From NCBI GenBank assembly GCA_032158295.1, contig CM063250.1, positions 4,637,001 to 4,701,000 on the forward strand: a DNA stretch of 64,000 nt. Direction: 5' to 3'. The position numbers and the translations under genes were made by a program. Source of the stretch: Pycnopodia helianthoides (Eukaryota; Echinodermata; Asteroidea; Forcipulatida; Asteriidae). The notes beneath the pieces are model-generated. The model saw only the letters and a list, made by a program, of their open reading frames with translations, did not search any database and was not told the origin of the DNA. Shown piece by piece: positions 25,201 to 40,029 of the stretch (positions are counted from its first letter, which is position 1; each line of letters begins with the position of its first letter).

Positions 25201-28200
25201 GTGGCATCCCCTTAAGGTGATCCCCATACTGCCACTTCCCAGGTTGAATCATTCGCTCGGCCCCAGAGGCCTATCCAGGACCGCTGGGATGGGCTAATCA
25301 GCTTGCACAGATTCTTGTTCAGGAAGTACGTCATGCGTGCAGTGCATGCAGTGTGAGTGTGATGCATGATGGGACTGAGCATGGGACTGAGCATTAACGT
25401 TAACGATACGTTTGCCCATCCCAGCGCCTTTGGTTTTAAGGCAAGGCGCTGGGGACGAGCGAAGTTGAATCGTAGACTTGGGTGTGATCCCTGGTTAGCG
25501 AGGGCAGTACAGGTTGAATGGCTTCTGACGGCACCCCCGACCAAGGATATTGACAAAATAGGGAGACCGCCAACATTACGGCTAGATAACTCAGTTGATA
25601 GGGCAAAGGCACGATAATCTGGAGGTTTCCGATTCAAGTCCCGCTCGCTCGTGAATTTTTCCTTGTTCAACCCAAAATTTATTTAACCTGAAGCAAAGAA
25701 AAGATGTCAATATCTTATAAATGTGAAGAAGCTGTTTAAGACTGTCTTACCGACACATGAGTGCTTATCAGTTCCCAAGGTGTATCCATCCGAGCAAGTA
25801 CAATGATAAGAATGTGGCTCATCGACACACTGGTAAGCACATCTTGGATAGCCTGGACTGATGCACTCATTCACATCTAATAATAGTAATAATAATAGTA
25901 ATAGAGCAATACATTTGTATAGCACATAATGCAGGACAGCATAACATGACGATTATTATTATTATTGTTGTTATTTATTTGACCTCAACAAATACAAGTA
26001 CATCAAAAAGCACAGAAAAAGTGAAAGGATAACACAACGAACCAATCAAAATAAAAATGAACACAATAATTATTCAAGCAAAAAGCACACAATAATTATA
26101 CAAAAAACAACTAACAGAACATGATCAGGAGGGCAACTAGATGAGCAAAAAAATTAATGAATAGAAGAGGAGCATGCAGGCATGGGGAGTAAATCAACTG
26201 AGGGGAAACAACTGGACAAACCAACAAAGAACAACTTATGTGGGTCAGGGGTCGATTTCACAAAGCACTAAGATTCATCTTAAGATTAAGATTGCCATCC
26301 TCTGCAGCTACACCATATGGAATGCTCGCCACGAACCATCTTGGGGGTCTACTGACCAACCTCACCTGCAACTGTAGTTTTTGTCCTTAGAAGTTAAGTT
26401 ATTTTTGTTGCTCATTCGCTTTTCACTCGGTGTTATGTCTTGCGTTTATTTTTGTTTTGTCTGCCCTGCGCTGTACCATGGCCAACTTTGCTGTTGGCCA
26501 TGATAAATGACCTGGGCTTAAGTGTGCTTTATTTATCCTCTGCCTATTGATATTCTGTATATTGATTTGCTCAATAAAGATTGATCTACTACCATCAGTA
26601 TTACCATAGTGATTTGTATTGTGACATCACTCTTTGCTAAGCAACTGCGATGGATTTGCAGTTACGATCAGTCTGAACTCTTTGTGAAATCGAGCCCAGG
26701 AACAACAAAAGTAAACTAAATTACGCATAAGTAGCACTAATCCAGAGGGTTAAAATGAAACACAATGGACACTGAACTGGCTATACAACAATAGTGATTA
26801 AGTCTGCATGCACTAGCAAGTTAAAACTAGTTAAGAGTTGGGGTTTAAACAGATGTCTTCAAGTTGGCAGAGAAATGTCAGCAGAGGAGAGATAACAGCA
26901 AGATGTTTACATGGTTTAGAACAGTGACCATGAATATTTACAACTAAACAGATATAGGAGATTTTAAGTGTGATACTACACAGAAACTGCACTGTCTGGT
27001 ATAAAATGTGTTTCATCAGCAAGGTTTCTTTGATAGAATGTTCATATTCACTTTCTGTTTAGTTTCAAATATTCAATAAGTATATTCTTCATCAGTTTGT
27101 AAAGCTGTCCTGTCAGGGAAATTGTGTAAATCATTGAGAAAAGACACTTAACACACATCAAAGTTTTTTAAAACAACTGTTTTTACATGTTTTTGTGTAC
27201 AAAACCTTACGCTGCCAGCGTCCCAGCAATGGAGCATTGTTGTCAAGGACTTTGTAAACGAATAGGCCCAGTTTGTACTGAATTCTGTGTGATATTGGCA
27301 GCCAATGATACCAAGTTACACTAATCGTCTGAACGGTAGCTGTTGCCGACAGTCAAAAGGAAAACGCGCTGCTTGCACTAATAAAAAACATTTCTTTACA
27401 TCTTTTTGAAGTTATTTTCTCTTCTGAGGCTCTGTAGGTATCAATTTTTTTATTTTTTTTAAATAATAAAATAAAATAAAATTATTTCAATTCATCTCGG
27501 GAGACCAGTTGGTTTTTTTAAATAGTATATGACCCCAGAGATTTGTAAACAAACACATTGAGGTCAAGTATTCACACAGCTGAACAGGTTGACAAAAATG
27601 TCTGAGACAGGTGTAAAAAAAAATCCAAGGTTGTTTTTCGTCGACATGAGGGTGGACTATACAGAAAATGTAAAATACTTGATAGACAAATTAATTAGTT
27701 ATAAACTAATAATTAGTGAGTTTATGGGGTCAGCTACAGTAGGGCTGCTGATGCAAGGGGATTTATGATAAAGCTTGCCATTCTATGGACAGGTAGCATT
27801 GAATTTCTCGTCAACCAACTCCATGAAATTTTGCCCCATTTCTCAATGAAATCCCTGTGTCCAACGTCAAAAAGACATACAGCAACACAAACAGAAAGGA
27901 AAGCGAAAACCAAATCAAGCAACACGAAAAAAGAAAAAAAGAAAAATTGCATTTGGTTCGATACTTACTGCAGTTGATTCCCTCATCAGAGCTATCAAAG
28001 CAGTCGGGTCTATCATTGCATACCAGATTCTCCAGAATGCACTGTTTGTTCCGACACTGGAATAACCCTTCAGCACATGCTGTGAAGAAAACAAAGCAAA
28101 AAAATAGATGGAGAACATTTTAGAAAATTTTAAAAACTCTTTAAATAAAACACAAAATTGGTTACTCACATTACGAAAATGTCTGAAAATGTAATGTGAG

Positions 28201-31200
28201 TAAACAATTGTGTGTGTCTTGTATATCATACATGAAAGATTTTTCTGGATGTCCTATTTGGTGCTGAAGTAGGTCTAGGGCTAACCCCAACTTCTATGGG
28301 GATAACAGTTATTAAACCTTTTCAGTAAGATAATTACATCAAAACGTAACTGGAGTATCCGTGGAATAAGCCATTTGCGTGTTAGATTTGAATATTGTCT
28401 GGTACAATGACGTGTTTAATCGCAAGTTACCGCTTAAGTTTGAATTCCTCAGACTATAGAGACAGTTGTCATGTCACATGATTCGGGGCAAGCGTTTGCG
28501 TAGTTACGTAAGAGACGGCGAACACCCATACACAATTCTGAATGGATGTGCACGGCACAATGGTACCAGGGTTTGCTCATCTGGAGGCTGTTATACAAAA
28601 GCTTGCCCCGAACCATTTGTCATAGCAACTGTCTCTATAGTCTGAGGAATTCAAATGTAAGCAGTGACTTGTGACTAAGCAAGTCATTGTACTAGACTTC
28701 ATTCAAATCTAACTCGCAAATGGCTTATTGCCCCAAAGCATAAAAACAAAACAAAGTGTGGTGGGCTTGGATCTGTCATTTGTCTTGAAGAACACAGCTC
28801 TCTGAAGCTCCTGGTTAGCATTGTAGACGATTAACAGACTCTCTACAGCAGTACTGGGTGTTTCCCCCCCTGAGACTTGTTCATCTAAGATAACCATAAC
28901 CCTCCTGGGTGCTCTACAATTAAAAGAACAAGGGTAGTGGGCCTGGGTGTCTCCTTCCTCTTCTTGAGGGTGATGGCCTCTGAACCCACTGTGTACTACA
29001 TTTGAAGAAATCGACAAGCAAATTTTTTGTTTTTGCTTTTGAAATAGTAGCAAAAATATAAAGTATCTGTCTGTCTCTCTCTAGGGATCTTTAAGACTCT
29101 ATGAAAATCTTTGCTGTGAAACCACCGTGAAATCTCAAGGAAGTGCAGGATTTGGCTGAAATTCAAGGAACTATTTCCCATTCACCATGCTTTAAGGGGA
29201 TTGCAATTCCTTTAAATCACCTTGAAAAAAGAGTCTCCAGACCATTGACTGGCCTCCACGACTTTTACCCTGATTTTAGGGAATGCTCTTCATCCAACAT
29301 AAAACTCTTTAATTGGTAAAAACAACGTGGAACATTTAGGCTCTGGCTAGTGAGAAAAGAACTCAGTGGAAACAAGGTGAAAAGGGTGAATTTATAATTT
29401 CAAGGAGAAAAGTGGATTTTCACTCCATTTTCAAGAAGAACACTTACATAACTTGAGAAGACATGAATGCAATGGCGAATTTTTGAGAATTTTGTGCGTT
29501 TGAAACTTACTGCAGTCGCTTTCATCAGAGCTATCCCTGCAGTTATCATACCCATCACAACGATAATCCAGTGATATACAGCGACCGTTGTTACATGTGA
29601 ATTGAGTGTCATCTTGACATGTCGGATACACTGCATAAAAAAACAAAAATATAATCATTTAAGTAATCGCAAACAAGTATCTTCCCGAGTGAAAGACTTC
29701 ATCGTACATGTAAAGTATTCAAGTCAAAGGGGCATGGCTTAAGAGAAAAAATGACATTGTCTGGATGTTACATATCTGACATATGAAAAAATGGTCTAGT
29801 TCTCCCACTGGATGAAACCCCTGAACCATCCGGGAAGTGAGTCTGTATCTTCCCTAGGTCTTAAGGATAAAACCCCTGAACCATTTGGGAAGTAGGTCCG
29901 TATCTTCCCTAGGTCTTAAGGATAAAACCCAAGAACCTTCCGGGGAGTGAGTCTGTATCTTCCCTAGGTCTTAAGGATAAAAACCCCTGAACCATTTGGG
30001 AAGTAGGTCCGTATCTTCCCTAGGTCTTAAGGATAAAACCCAAGAACCTTCTGGGAAGTGAGTCTGTATCTTCCCTAGATCTTAAGGATGAAACCTCTAA
30101 TCCTTCTACTCTGTGCTATAAATGTAAGAATATGGAAAGCAAAATTAACTTGGTCTTCCCTGCGTCTAAAGAATAACAACACTTGAATCTTCTAGGAGTT
30201 ACATGGAGAACAAAGAAACTGAGTTGTGGCATGGATTTTCCTTAGTCTAGAGAGAGGGAGGGGATGTGATGGGGGGGGGGGGGTTTAGGATGAACAAGAA
30301 CTTTATTATCAATCCATTGATAACACGTTAACAAATGCTATAATCTAATTACCACATGTGGATCCTTCGTCGCTTCCATCTCCGCAATCGTTGTCGTGAT
30401 CACATTGGTACCAGTAAGGAATACACAGATAATTTTGACACTGGTATTCATAAAACTGGCATGGTCGACGGGTACCTGGTGAACAAAAACAGAAAGAAAA
30501 AAAACTGGCTTGCCAAACAATGATTTCAAAGTTATCTTGGATAATGTCTGGAATAAGAACCAGGCCATTGATCTGCCTGGGTGTTACCTTTGATGTATTC
30601 CCATAGACTCTCAAATTTTCATAGAGAAGTATTCCTTGGTAAGGTAGCTCCTATTTGAACAAAATAGACCCCCCCCCCCTCCCTTGCATATGACGTCACA
30701 AGCCAAAATAGCGCCCTCACTGCGGTCAATGAAGACCTATCATTCGCTATGAGATGTGCACGGCACGTACAACGCGTGCATTTTTACATTGTTTGACCTC
30801 AGCGATGGCAGCCAACGCTGGCAGACCATGATCTAGTTTATTACATGAAAAAACTATAAATATGGGTTGAACAAAGACAAAACTATGTGAGAAAACAGAA
30901 TAAGCTGCTGCCAACTGTTTACCAACCAAAAGGACCTACAGTGTAAAAGCAAACAATTGTTGTTAACGACCTCTCGCTGTGAAAATCTTCGTCTTGAAAA
31001 TGGAGTGAGAGTCCACTTTTCTCCATGAAATTGTAACTTCACCATTCCACCACTTCCCCATTTTACTTTGTTTTTACTGTGCTTTACTGCTGAAAACAGC
31101 CCTAGGCTATCATGGTAAAATTCCTGGAGGCCAGTCAATGGTCTGGAAATTCCCTTCAAGTATGGTAAAAGAGAAACAATTCTTTGAATTTTAGCCAAAT

Positions 31201-34200
31201 CCTGCATTCACTGAGATTTCACGGTGGTTTCACAGCAAAGATTTTTATAGTGTAAGCAGCGTCTTTCTCAATGATGAAAAAAAGGTATGTGACAGATAAA
31301 AACAAAGGTGTGCACAACAGTGGTAAGAATGAAAATAAACGTATGAATCTTCACAGATTTGCACATAACTTGCATAGTAAAAAGGCGGCCATGTTGGAAA
31401 ACTTCTCACGAAATAGGTTTGGCTAAAATGCTATCGTTTTTGAGAAATTAGTAAAACAACCAGTTCTGATCTTGCAAGTCCAAAACCTAATGTTTGAAAA
31501 CAGTGAAAAACATAAAATTTGTTTTTTTCACTATTTCCTTGTGACTCCACTGACCGACTGAGCTTAAGCACTCACATGTTTGTTAATTCATGTACATGTA
31601 TATGTCGGGTCACACAAAGTGCGGATAGTGGTCTTTGACGATAGACTGTTTGTTTTACTGCATTGATTGAGTGCTGTAACTGGGTGCTGCATTTCCGACA
31701 GCTGAGCAGAAACACATTCTTCTGCAAAGTGGTAAACAAACTGTGGCGTCATCAGTACAAAGGTACCATTGGCTGCATTCTTTAAACAAAACTCTTGCAT
31801 AAAAAACTGAACAGAATAAAAATTTAAAAAAAAACTGACCACAATTTGCAGGGTCTTCATCCTCAGCGAATTCACAGTGGCTCGTTCCATCACATACAAG
31901 ATCCAGAGAGATGCATCGACTGGTACCCGGACGGAGCTCAGTACATGTAAAGTACCCACTGCTACACTGATGGGTACCTGTTGATAAAACAAATGCATTG
32001 CATTGACCCCCTTGCACCGACATCCACACGCAGCTACTCTGCCATTTTTACTCTACTCTGCCACGCTCGCTATTTTGGGGAGAAATTATTGTAAGCGTGA
32101 AAACACTCACTACAAACAGGGACATTGACTCCCGAAATGGCTCAACCAAGAGTGTTGTGATGATGTCGGCGAGTGATGAATTGGATCAATTTTTTGACTC
32201 ACTCTAGCTTCAGTGACATCCTTGAAGGTAGGGGTCAAAGATTGGTAAGTACTCTAAAAAATGAATGACCTTAAAAACTGACTTGGTGATAAGCACTGCA
32301 GCTGTTGATAGTGTAAACTATTTAGAGAAAGAATCCCTTTCAAATTAATATGGTTTGGAAAATTTTTCTGCGAAACGTTTCATGCATGAAGATCGTTTCT
32401 CAGATTTCTGAGGGTTGATGTCCGTTCGCCAATGCTGCGGCCAGAGATGCGGTTGGTACCCCGCTGTCACCTCGCTAAACGTGGATGGAATCAACATTCT
32501 TGTGCAAATACCGTGAAAGTATTTGGCTGTTTTCTCAGCAAGTAGACACTGTGTTCAGCTGAAACTTTCACATGAGACTTTTATTGTATCTTTCTTTATA
32601 ATTTCGCCTGTACATAAGTATTACAATACATTGACAAACACCAATCTATGATCCTGCCTTTAAGTGTCACACCAATGGAATACTCATTTGACAACACACC
32701 ATATAGGCCACATATCCAAACCTCAAGGTTCTCCCTCGTGAAATATTCTAGTATTCATTTCTAAGGGAAATTTGCTACATTGTTTGGGGCAAAAGATAAA
32801 CTAGAGAGTCATCTGGTTTCTTGTTTTTTTGTGGTTTTTTTTCTTGTTTCTCTTATTCAAATAATAAAAACCAAACCACAGCTTCAGGATTACTACCTCT
32901 AGACAAAAAGCTGACTGCATGATAAATGTCTTAAGACTTTTACCAAAGTGCAGATATCTCATAGGTTCAATTTCAATCCATGTGAGGCCAGAGGACTATT
33001 GAGCCCGGTTCATACTTCCTGCGAATGCGAATGCGAATGCGATTGCGAATGCGAATATTGACGTCACAACTCTGTTTTCGCTGCGAATAATTCGCAAGAG
33101 TTTTATTCATTGCAAATTTGTGACGTCAATATTCGCTTCGCATTCGCATTCGCAGGAAGTATGAACCGGGCTTTAGTCTGGAGTCCTCTGTATAAAATGA
33201 ACTTATCACACTCATGGGAATTGTGCATATAGGGAACGTGACGGAAAGGACACTCACTGCAGCTGTGTACGGCCTCATCTTCATCCGAATTATCCCCACA
33301 GTCGTTTTCTCTGTCACACAGCCATTGATTGGGAATACATCGTAGACCGTTGACACACTTGAAATGATCCGTTGGGCAAGTATAGCTCGTTGTTACTGCG
33401 TCAACAAAAAAAAGAACAGATAAATTCCTTAAATCTATCAATCAACCTTGCCCATAATTGATATATAGCACTCTCTGTAGCTAGTACTTTCTGAGACTAA
33501 TTGCTACAAACTTGTACCACTGGAGTTTCAGAGCTATATTTGAATCTTACTCCAACGTAAGTTTCTGCAGGACTCACGGCCATGGTTGAATCTCATTACA
33601 GTGGTAAGTTGAGTGAGATTTAACCCTAGCTCACTTCCTGATAGCTGCAGAAAAGCAAGCTCACTTGATTCATTCAAGAAATTGCTAAAGACTCACTTGT
33701 TTTGTCTTTGATTTTGATTTTTGATCTGTGTTGGACATATCCAAGCGCTTTGCAACCCATGGAAAAGGCGTTCTATAAATGCTACCTCATTATTATTATA
33801 GCTCTGAGTCTTGCTGAAACTCAGTGGTACGTTGCAAGAAATTCAACCATAGCTCTTGCATTGGTGAGGATGATCAATTAATTTTAATTTTGACCTCTGC
33901 TGATGCAATGTAACACCAGTATCTCTTTATGCTTAAGTTATAACAAGAACAAGTTTTCAATGTTGAAGAGTGACACATAAATTTCACTTTTTATATGAAA
34001 TTTTCAATTTTGGTCTGTTGTGCCAAAGGCAGAATTCTGCTTGAAGGACTTGGTAATACCATATTTTATTAGTTTGTTAAGTAGAACAAATACAATGGGA
34101 AGCCGCAAAATACAGGACTATCTTAACACTGGACTGTATTGGTGGTTGGTTGAACAGAGATCGTGGCTTTTTTTGTCCAACTACAGTACTAACTCAATAC

Positions 34201-37200
34201 CATCCTTCGTTTAGACTGGGCTGTACTGTGTATAAACCTTGGTTGAAGCTGTTTTGGAGGAATTCTGCTTGAAGGACTTTGTTAATATGATATTTTATTT
34301 GCTTGTTAAAAGTAGAACAAATACATAGGGAAGCACAGTCAGAACACAGGATTATCTTAACACTGGACTGCATTGGTGGCTGGATTGAATAGAGATTGTG
34401 GCTTTTTGTCCATCTTTTCTTTAGACTGTGCTGAACTGTGTATAAACCTTGGTTGAAGTTGTTTTTCTTTGTTGCATCCGATGAAGTAGTTGTTGCTACG
34501 AAAGCTTTAACCCTCTTGCTGTCTGACCATTCAATACCATTCACTGTGGTTTTGAATGATAGATAAACTATGCCAGCCTGCAATATGATACCATGAGGGA
34601 ATGCATGTACACAGTACACAGTACACAGTACACAGTTAGTTCTGTGCACAGTTGTGCCACCGTACACAACCTTGGCAGTCGAATGGTTTCAAATGGTTGG
34701 TCAACTCACTGGAAAATGTTGCCAAGAGTCACTGACAGTAGGAGGGTTAATGCAGATATTTCTTACTAGTCAGTCAGTGCTACAATTTTCCTTATCAACA
34801 AATAACTTTGTAACTTACAGCATTCTGGGGGCTCATCTGACCCGTCCACACAGTTCCGTACTCCATTACAGTATGACGAGCCAGCAATACACCGAAAACT
34901 ATCGGCGCATTTTATCATAGACGTAGGGCAAGGGGTATTGCCTGTAGGAAGGGGGAAAAAACAAAAAAGGGCCATTTTAAACTTTGGGAACGACATAGAG
35001 TACAGCGTTCTCTCTCAACAGAGGTCCGCTGGCCAAATATAATAATATAATAATAATGGCTTCTTATATAGCACGCATATCTGTCACTTAGTGACGCTCA
35101 ACGCGCTTTAACATTCACTAATTTCCTGCAAGGTATAGTGGAGCTACGTTTTGAAGTATTACACCTATATTCCTTTACATAGCACCATGTAATGGTTTAA
35201 GAGGTGCTGTGGTGCAATATGCTGCCAATCAATACCAGTTTAAAACACCTGAGGACCAGTCGGATTTCTGCCCAAATAGCCCGGCTGGCTGGTTGAATGC
35301 TGATGTAAACTACTTCATTGTTAAGTTAACCACAAGTCACATGGTCACGATCGATGTTGACAGAAAACATGGACCAGGGTAAATGCTGGGGGCCTACTAG
35401 TTGAAATGACAAGCTAACTGGTCCTGCCGACCATGCAGTCACTGAAAAAAAGTTAAGGGCAAACCCTGGATAAGAAAAGAGGGTGGGGGGGGGGGGAGAG
35501 GGCTACATCCATCATTGGAAACCAAAGGAAAAGTCTGTAAGGGTTTGAAAAAGCATTCAAGGTACTCGATGGATACATTTTATTAAATGATGCTTACAAA
35601 TTAAGGTGGCACATATCGCGCGAACAAAATTGAAAAACGAGACAATGTCTACTTACGGCAGTAGCTTAAGACTTCATCTGAGGAGTCTCCGCAGTCGTTA
35701 TCTCCGTCACATCGCCACTCAGGAGGAATGCAGACATTAATGGTGTGACCTGGAATGCCTGGACATCTCTGGTAGTTCAAATGACAAGGCGTTAACACTG
35801 TGGGGGATAAGACGCAGAGAAACGATTGTCAACATCTTCTTGCCACCTCGGGACATCAGCGTAAAACCACGCCTTGATAAATATTCGTTACAAGAAAATT
35901 TGACAAAATCAAAGAAAAGCGTTTGAGGAGACTGTTCCCATGAAGAAAAGAAAGATGGAGTCCCAGTATGGATTGCTGGAGTTTGACAGGAGCATCACAA
36001 AAAATACTTAATAGAGCTTGGATTTGGGAGGAATATCCAGAAGACAGTAGGGATCATAGCTCAAACAATGTTTCTGATCAGCAGAGTGTGGGTTTGAGTC
36101 CCAGTCATAGCACTTGTGTTTTTGATACTTTACCATAATTTTGTTGTCCTTCGGATGGGACATCAAGCAGTGTACTAAGATTGGTAGTGCACATAAAAGA
36201 ACCCAGAACACTTATTGTGAAAGACTATGGGTTAACCCTGGTGTTATTGGTTCACATACCAAGCACCCTTGTTTTAGTTCACTTATGAGGCATCCTTGGT
36301 TTCATTGCTAATGCAAATTTAACACCTACTAAAATCGTTGCGGTACCCCAGCTAAAATATAGGATTCTAGCTGCCACTAGCTACCAGGCAAGCTCGGTGG
36401 TCTAGTGGCAAGACACCTGCTCCATAATGGCAAAGGACATGAGTTCGAATCCCACTCGAAAAATATGCCTTTGGATTGTTTTCACAGTGCTCGGGAATGC
36501 ACTTCAAGTAGACAGTGCTTCACACACATCAGTGTGTGGGTAAAAAAACACCCAGATGCAAATTTAACATCTATTAAAAAGGGCTTGGATATTGTCACAT
36601 GGTACGTACCCGGACAATCAAGTTCATCTGTGGCACTACCATCGGTACAATCCGAGTAACCATCACAAACGTCCGCCGAGCTGACGCACCTTCCATCCCC
36701 GCATACAACTCCATCGCAAGGTCCCGATGTAGGTTGGGAAACTGTGGAGGTGAACATTATAAGAAGGAATTATATGAAATCAAAATCAAAATCATTATTT
36801 CCGGTTCTGAATGATCGATGCCGAAGAGCCTCGACCTGAGCAATAAATCAAGACAATAGAAGCAACTTTGTACATTTCCAGTTTGTTTATTAAATTTTAA
36901 TTTTCTTATGTGTTTATAAACTTACTTGTTTTTACACAACAGCTGCGTAACCAGGGCGCAACTTCATAGAGCTGCTTTAAAGCACAAAAAGTAAGCCACG
37001 CACAACAAAATTCTGCTTACCAGAGTAAGGTTACCGACCAAAATATCATGTCGCATGTACCATTTGTGACTGGTATCCTGCTCGTTTCTGCTAAGGAGGT
37101 AATTTATAAGCAATATTTACTGCTTAAAGCAGCTCTATGAAATTGGGCCCAGAGGGCGGGCACAGGTACCCTGCTCAGAACCCTCAACCCCTGAAAAAAA

Positions 37201-39414
37201 AAATGCACAACTGAATGGTTCTATTCATTAAAAAAATATACATGAAGAAATGGTGTAAATTGCCATTGTATGCGGATACCCTTTCAGTGCGAAACTTGTC
37301 AACATCCCAAACACCCGATGACATCATTCTGAGTAAAATGGGTCAGTTACATTTTTGAACAGGAATGTTTTGGCTCGTGTCTGACTTTTTCAGAGCGAAA
37401 TTTGAAACATGAGGTCATTGGATTTGAACAATTCAAAGGTCTTTACATTCCAAGGAGGATATTATTTGTCGGTCAAACGGTCAAAGTAGATGCCGTTTTA
37501 ATTTAATATCATTGAAAGTCAGGAATGAACCAAAACATCCCTGTACAAAAGTGTACTGACCCATTTTTTTCTCAGAACTATGTCATTGAATGTTTTGGGT
37601 GTTGACAAATTTTGCACTGGAAAGGTGTCGAAAAACAATGGCAGTCAAAACCATTTTAACACGAGGTAAGAGACTTGTAAATTGTTTCCCCACATGAGGA
37701 CTCTATCTATAGACGATGTGACCTGTGACATCACATGTTTACAAAAGAGCCACAGAGCCTGGACTTCCTGCAGACACGATTTGTACACAGCTCAATGGAA
37801 GAAGGCATAAAATCTTATATTTTATGGAGATTGCACTGTCTAATTCTTATCAACTTTTGATATGATGAAAGGGGGCACATCTAAAAACTTGTCCAGCTTT
37901 TACTTTCATAACTCTTGGTTTTATGTGGAAGTTATGACACAAAATGTCAACTTTCCCATAGGACCAGTGTAGTATCTTGCCTGCCAGAATACTCAAAGAA
38001 TGTACAAGGTCACACTTATTGTAAACAACGTTCACATGGTCTATTGGAAAATGTTTACATCGCGAAATTGAACTTGACAATTCCCTTCCTCTATAAACAG
38101 CCAGGCTTTCCTAACTTTGGCTGGTAACTATACCTAAGGGTTAATACAAACTGATATAGGACACTTCAGGCCAATCAGTTTATTTTACTATAACTTCTAC
38201 CAAATGATAACAAAAATGTCTGTGCTCGTTACATACAAAGATTGAAGATTTATCTTACTCCAGTTTCTTAAATAGTCAGATATTTTGTTCCTTTTTTTTT
38301 AACGACCCCAATCCTCATGTGCCTTTGGATGTAAATCGACAAAATAAACAACATGCTTCCTTTTGTTATTTCCCAATTTCTCCTCACATGTCACACTTAG
38401 GTACCCATTAGTGTGTAATTGCCCAATTCAGTCTTCTCAACAACAAAAAAGAATATACTTGTTATCTTGGCTTTTAAGTTGACACAGTCAGGAGATGATT
38501 ACTTTTTAAATAAAAAAGTTCATGTCTGGCAACTTTGGTGCACCGTACCTACATCGTACTTAAAATAATTACAAGAAGCTTATCAAAGTTTCCTTTTTTT
38601 CTCGAGCCATTATGAAGTCATGAAAAACACTTTAAAATTCCCTTCTGCTAGTGAACACGATATGTTCAAAAGTACAGTCGTCAGATATGACTCACAAATG
38701 TTGTGAAACATGCTGTAGAAAGACCCAACAAAAGTGAACCACACCAACCAATGTTGTTTCACCAAGAACCTGGAGACATTGTTGATTAAAGAAAGGAAAT
38801 CCAGAGCACTACTGTATAAGGCTGCAACCAGGCACAGGCGTAAATCCCCCACAATGAAATTACTCACTAGGAAAAGTACCTAAAAACCACTTATCATTCC
38901 CTCCCACTGGCTTATATTGCAAACTCTCAACTTTTGTTTGTCAGGTTGTTCCCAAGCGAAACAAACACCGCCCACAAAAACCAGAATAACAGGTAAAAAC
39001 AGCACAACTATAGTCATGACATCATTCACCCATGAAGATTTCCACCACTTCCTTCTTTATTTGCAACAAAACTACTGTAACTCCTTTCAACAAAATGAAA
39101 AATGATTTAATTCACTGTAAGAATTTTTTGATAGTCCTCCTTATATTATTTCGAAACATCCATTAAACTTGTGAAATCAATCCAGCAATTCAACATTTCA
39201 TGGACTTACGTTGTTGACTATTTGCATGCATAATGCCAAGTTTCAATATTTTTACTGTATGCAAGCATTTTAATTGCCCTTTTGGGGGCATTTAATACAG
39301 ACTAATTGAATTTAATTGAATTGAAGACATGTGTATCGATCAAGTGTATAAGAGCACAACAGCTGCTCTGAAGATTTTAAAGTTGCTTTGTTCCACTGCT
39401 TTTGGTATTTATTC

Positions 39415-39460
<46 letters not shown>

Positions 39461-39983
39461 ACACAGAAGGGCATATGTGGGGTCCTGACAACAATGGAAC
39501 AATGGACCCCACAAGGTCATTTCAATAGGAACAATTGGGCCCCACAAGGGAATTCTTCAGAAAAGGGAATAATAGAACAACAATAGCAGTACCCCACAAA
39601 CCGGATCCGTAAGGATGTGTGTGTGTGTGTGTGTGTGTTTAGTTCTGTCAGAAGTTGTTTTTAGCGTTCCTCATTTCTTTCACAGCCACTTTTCCACTGG
39701 AGTCTGCAAGGTGTCATTTTGGACAGCAACGGTCCCACCTGCACAGGGTCAGTAGTCTCGACTGGCGACGCTAGTATGCGTATCAGTCACCAGTAGAGGG
39801 CGCAACATCGACTGCAAGACTGGGCAAGTCTATGTATCTTGACCAAAAACGTTTTGATCCAGAAGTTTGTTTGATACAGATTATCTCTTCTCCAGTAATT
39901 TGTGTTGTGATATCGGCGGCTACCATAACAAAACGAGCGCCTGCTGGTCAAGACTAACATTTCAGCCAATGAAGATTTAGGTT

Positions 39984-40029
<46 letters not shown>

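Noticed and set aside
25212..25670. 152-codon minus-strand open frame
   Set aside because: Lies within a family A SINE-like repeat; the frame has no domain.
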